The position numbers and the translations under genes were made by a program. From positions 248,001-312,000 of the forward strand of contig NZ_CP084703.1 of NCBI RefSeq assembly GCF_020519665.1: DNA of 64,000 nucleotides, read 5' to 3'. Every line of letters begins with the position of its first letter. Position 1 is the stretch's first letter. Positions 17,770-26,606 of this stretch are shown piece by piece. Source of the stretch: Bacillus shivajii (GTDB taxonomy: Bacteria > Bacillota > Bacilli > Bacillales > Salisediminibacteriaceae). The notes below the pieces were generated by a model. That model worked only from the letters and a program-made list of their open reading frames with translations. It was not told where the DNA came from and made no database searches.

Positions 17770-18306
17770 ATGAAAAAGGGAGTTTTCTTTGCGGTGGTTG
17801 GCATTTTTTCTGTTGTCCTCATCGCATTTATATTCGGAATAAACGAAGATAGCAGCAATATAACGAAAGAAGCCGATGATATTAAAGAGTTGGTCAATGA
17901 CTATAGTGTTGGAAACAACACTGAAGGAGTCGCTAGAATTAATTCACATGAGTTAATCGTCACAAAAGGCGGTGAGGAAGACGTCATCTATGAATTACCT
18001 GAAGACGAGTTTTTCGTCTCAATTGCTCCGTATATCAATGAGACCCATCCTTGAAGCATTCATAACCTGACAGGTTGTCAGGGAGAGTTAGCTAATGAAG
18101 ATTTTGATGTATACATTGAAGATGTCGATGGTAACGTCGTAATGGACGAGACAATAAAAGCAGAAGCAAACGGATTTCTCGATATATGGCTACCTCGCGA
18201 TAAAACGTATCATGTAACGATCGTGCATGACGGAAAAGAGGTAGAATCAGAGATTTCAACATTTGAAAATGACGATACTTGTGTGACAACAATGCAGTTG
18301 TCTTAA
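17770..18306 (+). CDS. cueP: CueP-like copper-binding protein with in-frame TGA (possible selenoprotein)
   Basis: From the ATG at 17770 (AGGAGG 11 bases upstream) the frame runs to TGA at 18052-18054, then continues without interruption to TAA at 18304-18306: 178 codons, the size of CueP. An N-terminal membrane anchor or signal (about 1-25) is followed by LPEDEFFVSIAPYINETHP, then the TGA at residue 95, then SIHNLTGCQGEL, ANGFLDIWLPRD and DDTCVTTMQLS. CueP binds copper through three Cys (96, 104 and 172 in Salmonella, from memory). Here the second and third are C103 and C171, and the TGA falls exactly where the first belongs. A hairpin just after the TGA fits a bacterial SECIS. If selenocysteine is not inserted, this is a truncated pseudogene by a nonsense change. 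Confidence 0.75.
18055..18083 (+). promoter_or_regulatory. Candidate bacterial SECIS hairpin after the TGA
   Basis: CCTGAC (18066-18071), loop AGGTT (18072-18076), GTCAGG (18077-18082). The apical loop begins 17 bases past the TGA and has G as its second base. Both points agree with published bSECIS rules as I remember them (G in the first two loop bases, 16-37 base spacing). Short hairpins are common by chance, so the weight comes from the TGA lying at a conserved Cys. Confidence 0.55.
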
Positions 18307-18349
18307 AAGGATTTATTTAGCAATAAAATTGAGACTGAAATTAACATAC

Positions 18350-18384
18350 AAAAACGCTTGAAATGAAATCAAGCGTTTTTGTCA
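18350..18384 (+). terminator. Terminator of the CueP-like gene
   Basis: Perfect 12-bp stem AAAAACGCTTGA / TCAAGCGTTTTT, loop of 7. It lies after the TAA at 18306, not after the internal TGA, so the transcript covers the full frame. Confidence 0.92.
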
Positions 18385-18478
18385 TTATTCAACTAAACAA
18401 AGACGGGTGTGAAATTCGAGTTGCATATAGGCAACTCATTTTTTTATGCCAAATTATTGGAAAAAAGTGTTAAACTAA

Positions 18479-18613
18479 ATGGGAATGAACGAACTGACAT
18501 CCCAATTTGATATTGGATTTACTTTGGGGTTATTAGGGATGTTCTTATTGGTTGTGGCTCGTGGAATGGAAGATATTTTAGCTAATAGAAGAAAAATGGG
18601 GATCTTTCATTGA
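18479..18613 (+). CDS. Possible 44-aa membrane peptide
   Basis: MGMNELTSQFDIGFTLGLLG then MFLLVVARGMEDILANRRKM: one hydrophobic helix and a basic tail. The ribosome site is weak, so this may be chance; composition is the only support. Confidence 0.35.
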   Translation: MGMNELTSQFDIGFTLGLLGMFLLVVARGMEDILANRRKMGIFH

Positions 18614-18734
18614 GCATTTCGTCTATCTTTGTCATCCTGTTGGTCTTAAACCTAGTAAGTTAATGGTTATAATATACGAAAAAGGTAATAAACATTGCAC
18701 GTAATTTATAATGCACCCTTTGGAGGAAATCAAA

Positions 18735-19631
18735 ATGAACAAACATGAAATGAAACAATTAGCAAATCGTAAAGGACTAGACATATTAGAAGACACGATA
18801 AAAATGAATGAGTCCGGTGTGGACTTTCGAGTCGCACATGCGAAAGATCAAAACGGAGATAAATGGATACTAAGGGTTCCACGTAGACAAGAATCGATGA
18901 GACATGCAATACAAGAGAAAAAAGCGTTAGATTTCATTCATAACCATGCAAACTTCCAAGTTCCCAATTGGTCAATCTTCTCAGAAGACTTAATTGCCTA
19001 TAAGGAACTAAGTGGTATTCCTGCCGCAACGGTTGATGTTGAACAACAAGACTATGTCTGGAGTTTTGATGAAACCAATGTACCATCCGAATATTATCAC
19101 TCATTAGGAAAGGCTCTAGCGAATTTACACTCATTACCTCAACAAGAATTCAATCATATTGGTGTCGAAATGATTAGCGTTTATGAGATAAGAGGCTCCA
19201 TGAAACAGAGAATGGAACGTGTGAAAGAACAATACGATGTCAATCAAAATTTATGGGACCGTTGGCAAGCGTGGCTAGCTGAAGAGTCTCTTTGGCCATC
19301 TCATGTAGGAGTAAAACATGGAGACCTACACCCAGGTCATATCCTTATTGATCAGAACAATCATGTAACCGGCTTAATTGATTGGACAGAAGTAGGGATC
19401 GCTGATGTGTCTGTAGACTTCATGTCCCATCATCTCCTCTTTGGTAAGGATGGGCTAACAAAGTTAATCGACGCTTATGACAATGCTGGAGGGAAAACTT
19501 GGTCAAGAATGGATGAACATATTGTTGAACTTCTAACAACAAGTGGCATCACTGTTGCTGAATATGCTCAAGCGTCAGGTTTGAAAGAAATGCATGAGAC
19601 AGCTGCACAAATGCTTTCAAGTGAAAACTAA
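18735..19631 (+). CDS. Macrolide 2'-phosphotransferase (Mph family)
   Basis: 298 aa from the ATG at 18735, with GGAGGAAATCAAA upstream. An aminoglycoside-phosphotransferase fold: N-lobe WILRVPRRQES (macrolide kinase signature), catalytic loop VKHGDLHPGH, and metal-binding GLIDWTEVGIAD, with SVDFMSHH following. It inactivates macrolides by phosphorylating the desosamine 2'-OH, using GTP in this family. Bacillus chromosomes often carry such genes; no mobile element adjoins it, so intrinsic rather than acquired is likely. Confidence 0.92.
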   Translation: MNKHEMKQLANRKGLDILEDTIKMNESGVDFRVAHAKDQNGDKWILRVPRRQESMRHAIQEKKALDFIHNHANFQVPNWSIFSEDLIAYKELSGIPAATVDVEQQDYVWSFDETNVPSEYYHSLGKALANLHSLPQQEFNHIGVEMISVYEIRGSMKQRMERVKEQYDVNQNLWDRWQAWLAEESLWPSHVGVKHGDLHPGHILIDQNNHVTGLIDWTEVGIADVSVDFMSHHLLFGKDGLTKLIDAYDNAGGKTWSRMDEHIVELLTTSGITVAEYAQASGLKEMHETAAQMLSSEN

Positions 19632-19770
19632 CGAAAGTGAGGATGACACAAAGAAAAGCACCAGACACCTTCAACAGTAGGTTATGGTCTATATTATATG
19701 TGATGCGGAGGTACCACTTGTGAGAATCATTTGAGTAACCATTCTTTCGCGAAAGGGGGATGAAACAGTG

Positions 19771-19935
19771 ATGGAAGCAGGTCTATTTTTCGGTCTTTTT
19801 AGCTTACTCATTTACCTCGGTATTCCAATTTTAACGCTTGTCGTTGTCTTTTACATCATCAAGCTCATGAAGGAAAGAAATGAATACTTAAGAGATATTC
19901 GCGATGAGTTACGTCATAGGAATAATAAACAATAA
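19771..19935 (+). CDS. 54-aa membrane protein
   Basis: ATG at 19771 (GTG directly before it could also serve); GAAAGGGGG upstream. One long hydrophobic helix (about 4-30), then a charged tail KLMKERNEYLRDIRDELRHR. 17 bases before the DUF3267 gene, probably cotranscribed. Function unknown. Confidence 0.7.
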   Translation: MEAGLFFGLFSLLIYLGIPILTLVVVFYIIKLMKERNEYLRDIRDELRHRNNKQ

Positions 19936-19952
19936 CGTAAGGTGGTGCGGGG

Positions 19953-20606
19953 ATGAAATACGCTCGTGAACTTCCAAAAACTGATGATAAGAAGCATGCT
20001 GATCTAATCGAAGATGGCTTTAAGCCGTTAAAAGAGCCGGGAAGAATTGCGACGAGTATTCTTTTGTCGCTTCCGCTTATGTTTATGAATGCAGCTCTTG
20101 CAATAGGAATCATCGCACTTTATTTTAACTTTTCGATGGAACGGTTTGGATTCACTTCAGAAGGCTTCACAGTAACTATTCACCTTGGTACCATTTTAGC
20201 AATTTTTTTCATGATCATCGTTCATGAACTTATCCATGCGGTTTTTGTTCCTCGATTTTTTCGCTCTAACTGTACGTATTTAGGTCTCACTTGCTTCGGA
20301 GGCTTCGTTTATACAGAAGAAAGGATGACAAAAGCTCGGTTTATTATCATCAGCGTTGCACCATTTGTCATTCTTTCAATCTTTCTACCTATTATTCTTG
20401 GTTTGTTAGGCATGCTTACACCATTCCTTGTGGTTTTAATTGTACTTAATGCAGCTGCCTCTTCTGTCGATATGCTTGCTTTCATTCTCGTTTTAAAGCA
20501 AGTTCCAAATGGAGCAGTTGTTCAGAACAACGGTATCAAGACTTACTGGAAAAAAGAAGTAGATTTAATCGAACATAAAGCCACTAACTTAACAAAAGGG
20601 CTGTAG
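19953..20606 (+). CDS. DUF3267 putative membrane zinc metalloprotease
   Basis: 217 aa, AAGGTGGTGCGGGG upstream of the ATG. Hydrophobic segments about 35-65, 75-95, 130-160 and 163-190. HELIHAVFVPRFF near 90-102 holds the HExxH motif at the membrane face; the short cytosolic loop has TYLGLTCFGGFVYTEE. This matches DUF3267 proteins, related to site-2-type proteases. Substrate unknown. Confidence 0.85.
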   Translation: MKYARELPKTDDKKHADLIEDGFKPLKEPGRIATSILLSLPLMFMNAALAIGIIALYFNFSMERFGFTSEGFTVTIHLGTILAIFFMIIVHELIHAVFVPRFFRSNCTYLGLTCFGGFVYTEERMTKARFIIISVAPFVILSIFLPIILGLLGMLTPFLVVLIVLNAAASSVDMLAFILVLKQVPNGAVVQNNGIKTYWKKEVDLIEHKATNLTKGL

Positions 20607-20624
20607 GTGCAAGGAGTTGTCACG

Positions 20625-20648
20625 TACCTGGTATGTTTGTACCAGGTA
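20625..20648. repeat. Hairpin with partial third copy (TACCAGGTA)
   Basis: Perfect 9-bp stem TACCTGGTA / TACCAGGTA with loop TGTTTG, and a further CTACCAGGTA at about 20654. A CCAGGT/ACCTGG hairpin also occurs at 40115-40133. Looks like a small repeat family; no T-run. Confidence 0.5.
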
Positions 20649-20733
20649 TGAATCTACCAGGTAGCACTACAATTTCAGGCCAAGTTAAAGTAGGCTTAAA
20701 TAATCATAGATTTTTCACGAAAGGAAGAAATCA

Positions 20734-20922
20734 ATGGCTATTTTGTCGTTTTTAGTTATTGGATGGATTTTAAAGTGGTTTGAGTTTGATAAAGTAATAA
20801 TAAAGGCCTTCAAGGAACTTTTTAACCGAGACACCACTTCAGCTAGTTACTACTTTTTATTTTTCATAGCAGGGTTAATTGGAGAACTGATTTTAATAAT
20901 TAGAGGACACTATTTTAGTTGA
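20734..20922 (+). CDS. 62-aa two-span membrane protein
   Basis: GAAAGGAAGAAATCA precedes the ATG. MAILSFLVIGWILKWFEF, a charged loop with FKELFNRDT, then YYFLFFIAGLIGELILIIRG. No family recognised. Confidence 0.7.
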   Translation: MAILSFLVIGWILKWFEFDKVIIKAFKELFNRDTTSASYYFLFFIAGLIGELILIIRGHYFS

Positions 20923-20933
20923 GGAGCTTTATC

Positions 20934-21032
20934 ATGCAAATACAAACATTTGGAGTGAAAGTGCCAGACAAAACAAGTGATTATTATCTTTTATCGATTT
21001 CTATTTCTCTGACAAGAGTTAAAAAAGGATAA
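20934..21032 (+). CDS. Possible 32-aa peptide
   Basis: ATG at 20934 with GAGGAG 8 bases upstream, 11 bases past the previous gene. MQIQTFGVKVPDKTSDYYLL then SISISLTRVKKG. Ribosome site and operon place are good, but nothing else supports coding. Confidence 0.35.
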   Translation: MQIQTFGVKVPDKTSDYYLLSISISLTRVKKG

Positions 21033-21139
21033 TGATCATGTAAGTAGTTCATGATAATTTTAGAAAAAAATCCCATAAACATGTTGACTAATTTGAATTT
21101 TCAATTTATTATCTAATATAAATTAAACAACAGTCGATA

Positions 21140-21318
21140 AGGACTCTTATCAAGAGAGGTGGAGGGACTGGCCCTTTGAAACCTCGGCAACCATTGAATA
21201 GCTTTTATTCAAAAGGTGCCAAATCCAGCAAAGCGAATGCTTTGAAAGATGAGAGGTCCGGCGAATCCTTACATTATTATTTCGTCGACCTCTTAAAAAG
21301 GGGTCGACTTTTTATTTT
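21140..21318 (+). promoter_or_regulatory. SAM-I (S-box) riboswitch with terminator
   Basis: The aptamer closes with CTCTTATC (21144) / GATGAGAG (21248-21255) and holds the conserved AGAGAGGTGGAGGGACTGGC, the CCTTTGAAACCTCGGCAACC core and GGTGCCAAATCC. A terminator follows: GTCGACC (21284-21290) / GGTCGAC (21302-21308) with TTTTTATTTT. When SAM is plentiful metI-metC should be switched off. Confidence 0.97.
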
Positions 21319-21351
21319 GATTCATTATTAAGAGATTTGGAGGGGCGTGGG

Positions 21352-22494
21352 ATGAGTATAGAAAGAGACGAGGTACCCTGTAGCATGAACACCGAGCTTG
21401 TTCAAATAGGAAATCGTAGCGAACGAGTAACAGGTGCGGTTAGTCCACCTGTTTACTTTTCAACAAGCTACCAACATTCAGGTATTGGCCAGTCGACGGG
21501 GTATGACTATACAAGAACGAGAAACCCAACTAGAGATATTGTTGAAAAAGCGATTGCTAATTTGGAAAGAGGTGACCAAGGCTTTGCTTGTAGTTCAGGA
21601 ATGGCTGCTATTCATACGATTTTTGCCTTATTCAAACAAGGAGATGAGGTCATCGTTTCACATGATTTATATGGCGGAACGTACCGACTATTCGAACAGC
21701 TTTTAAACCAATACGGAGTTGTCTTTCACTATGCAGACATCCGTTACCCTAAAAGCTTCGAGGAATTAATCAATGAAAATACGAAAGCATTTTTTATCGA
21801 ATCTCCTACAAACCCTTTGATGCAGGAGGCAAACCTCAACCATTTTTCAGATCTTTCGGAATGTTACGACCTTTATTTAATCGTTGATAATACGTTTTAC
21901 ACACCACTCATTCAGCAGCCTATTTTAGAAGGCGCAGACATCGTCATTCATAGTGCGACAAAATATTTAGGAGGTCATAATGACGTGCTAGCTGGCTTAA
22001 TTGTAGCAAAAGGAGAAGCATTGTGTGAAAGGCTCGCCCTCCACCACAACGGAATAGGAGCCACATTATCTCCTCTTGATTCATGGCTGTTAATTAGGGG
22101 GATGAAAACACTCCCATTAAGAATGAAAAAACACGAAGAAAACGCAAAAGAAATTGTTCGTTTCTTAGAAGGTCACGAAGCAATCACTGATGTTTTATAT
22201 ACTGGTCGCGGTGGGATGGTATCTTTTCGTGTTTCCGATGAGAAATTAGTAGATCCATTTCTACAATACTTACAACTTATAACCTTTGCAGAAAGCTTAG
22301 GTGGAGTTGAAAGCTTTATCACCTACCCTGCTACACAAACTCATATGGACATACCAGAAGAAATTCGAATTAAAAATGGTGTCTGTAATCGCTTATTGAG
22401 ATTCTCTGTAGGGGTTGAAGAAGCAGAAGATTTAAAGAAAGATATTGATCAAGCATTAAAAAATGCGGAAAAGAAGGTGGCAAATAATGAGTAA
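21352..22494 (+). CDS. metI: Cystathionine gamma-synthase / O-acetylhomoserine thiolyase
   Basis: 380 aa from the ATG at 21352 (TTGGAGGGGCGTGGG upstream). A Cys/Met-metabolism PLP enzyme: YTRTRNPTR (substrate and phosphate site), CSSGMAAI, LYGGTYR, and the PLP lysine in SATKYLGGHNDVLAG. It joins O-acetylhomoserine with cysteine or sulfide. First gene of metI-metC behind the SAM riboswitch, the order known from Bacillus subtilis. Confidence 0.95.
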   Translation: MSIERDEVPCSMNTELVQIGNRSERVTGAVSPPVYFSTSYQHSGIGQSTGYDYTRTRNPTRDIVEKAIANLERGDQGFACSSGMAAIHTIFALFKQGDEVIVSHDLYGGTYRLFEQLLNQYGVVFHYADIRYPKSFEELINENTKAFFIESPTNPLMQEANLNHFSDLSECYDLYLIVDNTFYTPLIQQPILEGADIVIHSATKYLGGHNDVLAGLIVAKGEALCERLALHHNGIGATLSPLDSWLLIRGMKTLPLRMKKHEENAKEIVRFLEGHEAITDVLYTGRGGMVSFRVSDEKLVDPFLQYLQLITFAESLGGVESFITYPATQTHMDIPEEIRIKNGVCNRLLRFSVGVEEAEDLKKDIDQALKNAEKKVANNE

Positions 22495-23680
22495 CCGCAA
22501 TCATCGTTTCGAAACTCGTCTTATTCATAACGATCAGTCTGTTGATAAACAAACTGGAGCAGTCAGTGTTCCTGTACACCATACATCTACCTTCCATCAA
22601 TCATATATTGAATCTTTTGGCAAGTATGATTATAGTCGCTCAGGTAATCCGACAAGAGAAGCATTAGAAGAAACAATTGCTCAACTCGAAGGTGGATCGA
22701 GTGGATTTGCTTTCTCATCTGGAATGGCTGCTATTTCGACCGCTTTTTTGCTCCTTTCAAAAGGAGACCATGTCCTAATATCAGAAGACGTTTACGGTGG
22801 CACTTATCGTATGGTTACCGAAGTCCTTCAACGTTTCGGTATTGAGTACACCTTTATCGATACATCAGATTTAACTGAAATCAAACAAAAGATAAAACAG
22901 AATACGAAAGTCATCTATATCGAAACACCTTCTAATCCACTTTTGAAAATCTCTGACCTTCAAAGGATATGTCAGTTAGCAAAAGAGTCCGGTTGTTTAA
23001 CGTTTGTTGATAATACGTTTTTAACCCCTGCTCTTCAAAGGCCTTTAGATTTAGGAGCGGATGTCGTCCTCCATAGTGCGACTAAGTTTATTTCTGGTCA
23101 CAGTGATGTTGTAGCCGGATTAGCTGCTGTAAGAGATGATGCATTAGCAGAACGATTAGCATTCCTACAAAATACATTTGGTGCCGTCCTTGGTGTTCAA
23201 GATTGTTGGCTCGTCTTAAGAGGACTAAAAACATTACATGTACGTATACAACAGTCTCAGCAATCAGCTGAAACAATAGCTAGATATCTAGAAACTGTTT
23301 CGGAAGTTGAAAAAGTTTATTACCCTGGGCTGAAAAAACATCCTGGATCTGAGATCCACTTCCGTCAATCAAATGGATCTGGAGCAGTCCTTTCTTTTAG
23401 GTTATCAAATGCAGATGCCGTTAAGACATTCGTTACTGAGTTAAAAATTCCTGTTTTTGCAGTTAGTTTAGGAGCTGTAGAATCAATTCTATCTTACCCA
23501 GCAAAAATGTCTCATGCAGCGATGCCAAAAGAGGAACGAGAAAAAAGAGGAATACACGATGGATTACTACGTTTATCTGTCGGATTAGAAAATCCAGATG
23601 ACTTAATGAAAGATTTTGAGGGAGCATTCAAAACAGTCAGAGCAAAAAATAAAGTGAAACAAGATATTGGGTCTATTTAA
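22487..23680 (+). CDS. metC: Cystathionine beta-lyase
   Basis: 397 aa; the ATG at 22487 overlaps the metI stop by 8 bases (ATGAGTAA), with AAGAAGGTGG as ribosome site inside metI. Same fold as MetI: YSRSGNPTR, SSGMAAIST, VYGGTYR, and PLP lysine in SATKFISGHSDVVAG. It cleaves cystathionine to homocysteine, pyruvate and ammonia. Translationally coupled to metI. Confidence 0.94.
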   Translation: MSNRNHRFETRLIHNDQSVDKQTGAVSVPVHHTSTFHQSYIESFGKYDYSRSGNPTREALEETIAQLEGGSSGFAFSSGMAAISTAFLLLSKGDHVLISEDVYGGTYRMVTEVLQRFGIEYTFIDTSDLTEIKQKIKQNTKVIYIETPSNPLLKISDLQRICQLAKESGCLTFVDNTFLTPALQRPLDLGADVVLHSATKFISGHSDVVAGLAAVRDDALAERLAFLQNTFGAVLGVQDCWLVLRGLKTLHVRIQQSQQSAETIARYLETVSEVEKVYYPGLKKHPGSEIHFRQSNGSGAVLSFRLSNADAVKTFVTELKIPVFAVSLGAVESILSYPAKMSHAAMPKEEREKRGIHDGLLRLSVGLENPDDLMKDFEGAFKTVRAKNKVKQDIGSI

Positions 23681-23775
23681 ATAGTTTTATATACTTAAGT
23701 TTTATGACTTTTACCGTTTGCCCCTTGAATTTTTATAAATTAAATTTAATTGTTGAAAAAAAGGAGTAGATGACA

Positions 23776-24828
23776 ATGGCTAAAAGAAGTTTAGAACAAA
23801 GATTACAAGAAGGACCAGTTATCGCAGGTGAAGGGTATTTATTCGAACTTGAAAGGCGTGGCTATTTACAAGCAGGGTCATTTGTTCCTGAAGTAGCTAT
23901 AGATAATCCAGAAGCCTTAAAACAAACATACCGTGACTTTATGTTAGCAGGGTCAGATGTTGTTCTAGCATTTACGTATAACGCCCATCGTGAAAAAATG
24001 CGCATTATTGGAAAAGAAGAATTGTTAGAGCCATTAAACAGAAATGCCATTCGTTTAGCAAAAGAAGTTGCTAAAGAACACCCTGTTGAGGAAGCACTAG
24101 TTGCTGGAAACATCTCAAATACAAATATTTATGATATAAATGATCCAGAATCAAAAGAGAAAGTAAGAGCTATGTTTGCAGAAATGGTTAGTTGGTGTAA
24201 AGAAGAAGGTGTTGATTTTATTAACGGTGAAACTTTCTACTTCCATGAAGAAGCTGTCATTGCTCTTGAAGAAATTAATAAAGCAGGAATTCCTGCTGTT
24301 ATAACATTAGGGTTAATGGGAGAAAACATCCTTCGTGATGGTTACACTGTTGAAGAATCTTGCCAAATATTAGAGGAGAAAGGTGCTTTAGTTGTCGGAA
24401 TGAACTGTTTCCGAGGTCCGAATACGATGCAACCTTATATTGAAAAGATTCGTGAAAATGTTGATGGTTACGTAGGTGCTCTTCCTATTCCATATCGAAC
24501 CACCAAAGAACATCCAACATTTTTTAACCTCCCTGACGGAGGATGTAGTTGTTGTTTACCAACCGAAACTACTTTTCCTACTTCATTAGACCCTTTATAT
24601 CATAATCGATATGAGCTCGCTGCTTGGGCTCGAGAAGCTCATGATATTGGAATTAATTATCTAGGGTTATGTTGCGGAGCTTCACCAGCAATGATTCGAG
24701 AAGTTACAGAAGCAGTTGGTCATAAAGCAATAAATTCAAAATATTCTCCTGATATGTATAAACATTTCTTATTCGGAAAAGATGAAACATTAAATAAATC
24801 TAATGTAGAATATCGAACAAAGGCATAA
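23776..24828 (+). CDS. Homocysteine S-methyltransferase, BHMT-like
   Basis: 350 aa from the ATG at 23776 (AAGGAG 9 bases upstream). The zinc-binding Cys are in GMNCFRGP and LGLCCGASP, the family hallmark; VIAGEGYLFELERRGY begins the barrel. It probably methylates homocysteine with betaine, dimethylsulfoniopropionate or S-methylmethionine, which suits a salt-tolerant organism using betaine. 95 bases after metC with no terminator, so read-through from the S-box is plausible. Confidence 0.85.
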   Translation: MAKRSLEQRLQEGPVIAGEGYLFELERRGYLQAGSFVPEVAIDNPEALKQTYRDFMLAGSDVVLAFTYNAHREKMRIIGKEELLEPLNRNAIRLAKEVAKEHPVEEALVAGNISNTNIYDINDPESKEKVRAMFAEMVSWCKEEGVDFINGETFYFHEEAVIALEEINKAGIPAVITLGLMGENILRDGYTVEESCQILEEKGALVVGMNCFRGPNTMQPYIEKIRENVDGYVGALPIPYRTTKEHPTFFNLPDGGCSCCLPTETTFPTSLDPLYHNRYELAAWAREAHDIGINYLGLCCGASPAMIREVTEAVGHKAINSKYSPDMYKHFLFGKDETLNKSNVEYRTKA

Positions 24829-24839
24829 TCTAATAGATA

Positions 24840-24940
24840 AGCAAAACTTGGCTTATCGGAAAGGCTAAGTTGTACACTCATATTTGCGACGCACAGGACG
24901 TACTAGCACCTACGTTGCGGTAGCACATCGCTTTTTTTAG
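24840..24940. repeat. Piece of a mosaic intergenic repeat
   Basis: AAAACTTGGCTTATCGG recurs inverted near 63915-63940, and GACGCACAGGACGTACTAG recurs near 47156-47174 as GACGCACAGGACGTGCTAG. The stretch 24829-25079 has no gene. Confidence 0.5.
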
Positions 24941-25079
24941 TCGATAAACTTATACTTAGTTCTAAAAAATATTCTCTACGTTGGGGTACATCTTTGCTAA
25001 AATTTTTATAAATTCGTAACGTGCAAGGTAAGACTCGAATCTATTAATAGATTTCGAGTCTTCAACTCTTCAATTACAA

Positions 25080-25448
25080 CTACATACTCGTAATGCCAAT
25101 TATGAGTCCTGAAAATGCGAGGGACCAAAAGGCGAAAAGCCCACCTAATCCTGTTAAAAGCGGGAATTTCCTAAACAAAAAGAAAGAGAAAAAGAGACAA
25201 GCTAAAGGAAGGTAAATATGTATGAATGTGAACCAACGATCGCTAATCCCTTCATCCGATATCAACATGTACCCGCCAGCAAACCAAAAGGCCATCGTCA
25301 AAATGACAAGACCGAGTATGGAGCAATAAAGGTAAAAACTAAGTCCCTTTTCTTGTTTGACAGAATTGCGTTTTGCCAACAAGCTCATATAAATGACGAC
25401 TGCTGAAGTGATCAAGATGATGAGCATAAAAACAAATGTAAATGGCAT
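25080..25448 (-). CDS. Membrane protein, 122 aa
   Basis: Four transmembrane helices: about 4-22, 33-55, 70-88 and 96-116. Last gene of a four-gene minus-strand operon. GGGG lies upstream of the ATG. No family motif seen. Confidence 0.7.
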   Translation of the reverse strand: MPFTFVFMLIILITSAVVIYMSLLAKRNSVKQEKGLSFYLYCSILGLVILTMAFWFAGGYMLISDEGISDRWFTFIHIYLPLACLFFSFFLFRKFPLLTGLGGLFAFWSLAFSGLIIGITSM

Positions 25449-25463
25449 ATAATCCCCAACTTT

Positions 25464-25964
25464 CTAAAAGAAGACAAATAAAATAAAGAAGAGCAGGAGC
25501 GTCCATATGTAAGAGATAAACGCTGTTTTTTCGTAGGGCTTCGCAAATTTTTTCATCTTATGCTCGAAGGAAAAAATGAACACGTAAATGAGAAAAAGGA
25601 AGTAAACGAGAAAGATATAAAGCAAAAAGCGCCATTCCTCGACCCACTCAAACACCATGCCTGTCGCTCCTAAAGCAATAAATAACACCGCTGATAAGGC
25701 ACCTACAATGAGAACCTTCTTCGGCATGTTCCCCCACATTTTCCTGCTAAATAAACTTTTTTCTTTTTTTGCTTCAAATAAAAATAAGAAATAAAAACAG
25801 CTAATGACGAGAGCAATGATAAAAAAGGTTACGTAAGCCGAATAGACTGGTGTCCATTGACCGGTTGTCGGCTCCATCGTCCGGTAACCCGTTTGAAATT
25901 CTAATACCGCCATGATCGCAATGATTGCGAAAGCGGTGCTGATTTGTAAAATTGACCACTTCAT
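25464..25964 (-). CDS. Membrane protein, 166 aa
   Basis: ATG at 25964 chosen for AGCAGGTGAAAAA upstream and because it begins MKWSILQIS right where hydrophobicity starts; a longer frame runs into the preceding gene. Five likely helices, charged loops with FEAKKEKSLFSRKMW and FEHKMKKFAKPYEK. 14 bases after the DUF3953-like gene. Unknown. Confidence 0.7.
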   Translation of the reverse strand: MKWSILQISTAFAIIAIMAVLEFQTGYRTMEPTTGQWTPVYSAYVTFFIIALVISCFYFLFLFEAKKEKSLFSRKMWGNMPKKVLIVGALSAVLFIALGATGMVFEWVEEWRFLLYIFLVYFLFLIYVFIFSFEHKMKKFAKPYEKTAFISYIWTLLLFFILFVFF

Positions 25965-25978
25965 TTTTTCACCTGCTA

Positions 25979-26257
25979 TTATGTAGTTACTCCTGTGAGT
26001 CTTAAAATAATCGCGATTAAACCAAGGAAAAAAATAAACAAATAAACATAACCTAAGATTTTTCTTACCTTCATTTCCTCCTGAACATACTCGATCCCAA
26101 ACAATAAAAACAACGTTGGAATAACAAACAAAAAGAAATTCGGGAATGGCTCCCAACTTTCATCAACTGTGAATCTGTAAATGACAACTGCGATTAAAAT
26201 GGTTGCTAATATTGTATTGATGAAACTTAATGGCCGCTTTTTTTCGTCTTGTTTCAA
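25979..26257 (-). CDS. DUF3953-like small membrane protein
   Basis: 92 aa from TTG at 26257, AGGAGG 8 bases upstream. Three helices; the loop FGIEYVQEEMKVRKILGYVY is like DUF3953 proteins. Its start overlaps the stop of the upstream 31-aa gene by TTGA, so the two are coupled. Confidence 0.75.
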   Translation of the reverse strand: MKQDEKKRPLSFINTILATILIAVVIYRFTVDESWEPFPNFFLFVIPTLFLLFGIEYVQEEMKVRKILGYVYLFIFFLGLIAIILRLTGVTT

Positions 26258-26349
26258 TTCACTTTCCTCCTTTTTAAAATAAGAAATAGAAGAAGAACAA
26301 ATAAAGTTCCAAATCCTATTAATAATGGGTTATTAAGTATAAATTCCAT
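26254..26349 (-). CDS. 31-aa membrane peptide, first gene of the operon
   Basis: ATG at 26349 with AAAAGGAG 8 bases upstream. MEFILNNPLLIGFGTLFVLL then LFLILKRRKVN: one helix and a basic tail. Its TGA overlaps the TTG start of the next gene and its last codons contain that gene's AGGAGG, strong support for a real coding sequence. Confidence 0.75.
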   Translation of the reverse strand: MEFILNNPLLIGFGTLFVLLLFLILKRRKVN

Positions 26350-26510
26350 GAAAACACTCCTTTTAGGATAATGTCATATGTAATATACGACTACGGTTTA
26401 AAGGAAGTTTCACGTAATACGTTTCATTTTCAAGGTATATCATTACTAGCAGCGAATGTAAACATATATAAACGAATTTCTGCAACGGGGGGGAATGTCA
26501 ATGAGACGGA

Positions 26511-26580
26511 GAAGCATGGGGACGGTTCTTCTGCTTCCAAAGCATCGCAAAAAGAAGCAAGAGACCCGTCCCCATGCCTC
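26511..26580. repeat. Full GGGGACGG/GAAGC inverted repeat
   Basis: Left half GAAGCATGGGGACGGTTCTT (then CTGCTTC), spacer, right half GAAGCAAGAGACCCGTCCCC (then ATGCCTC). The halves are near reverse complements, so the transcript would fold into one long hairpin. It lies just before the next gene's ribosome site. Confidence 0.9.
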
Positions 26581-26606
26581 AATACCATCAGGAGGAATAA
26601 CGTGCA

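Noticed and set aside
17758-18054. Treating the CueP-like gene as a complete 95-codon gene
   Set aside because: The conserved second half follows in frame after the TGA and the only terminator lies beyond it.
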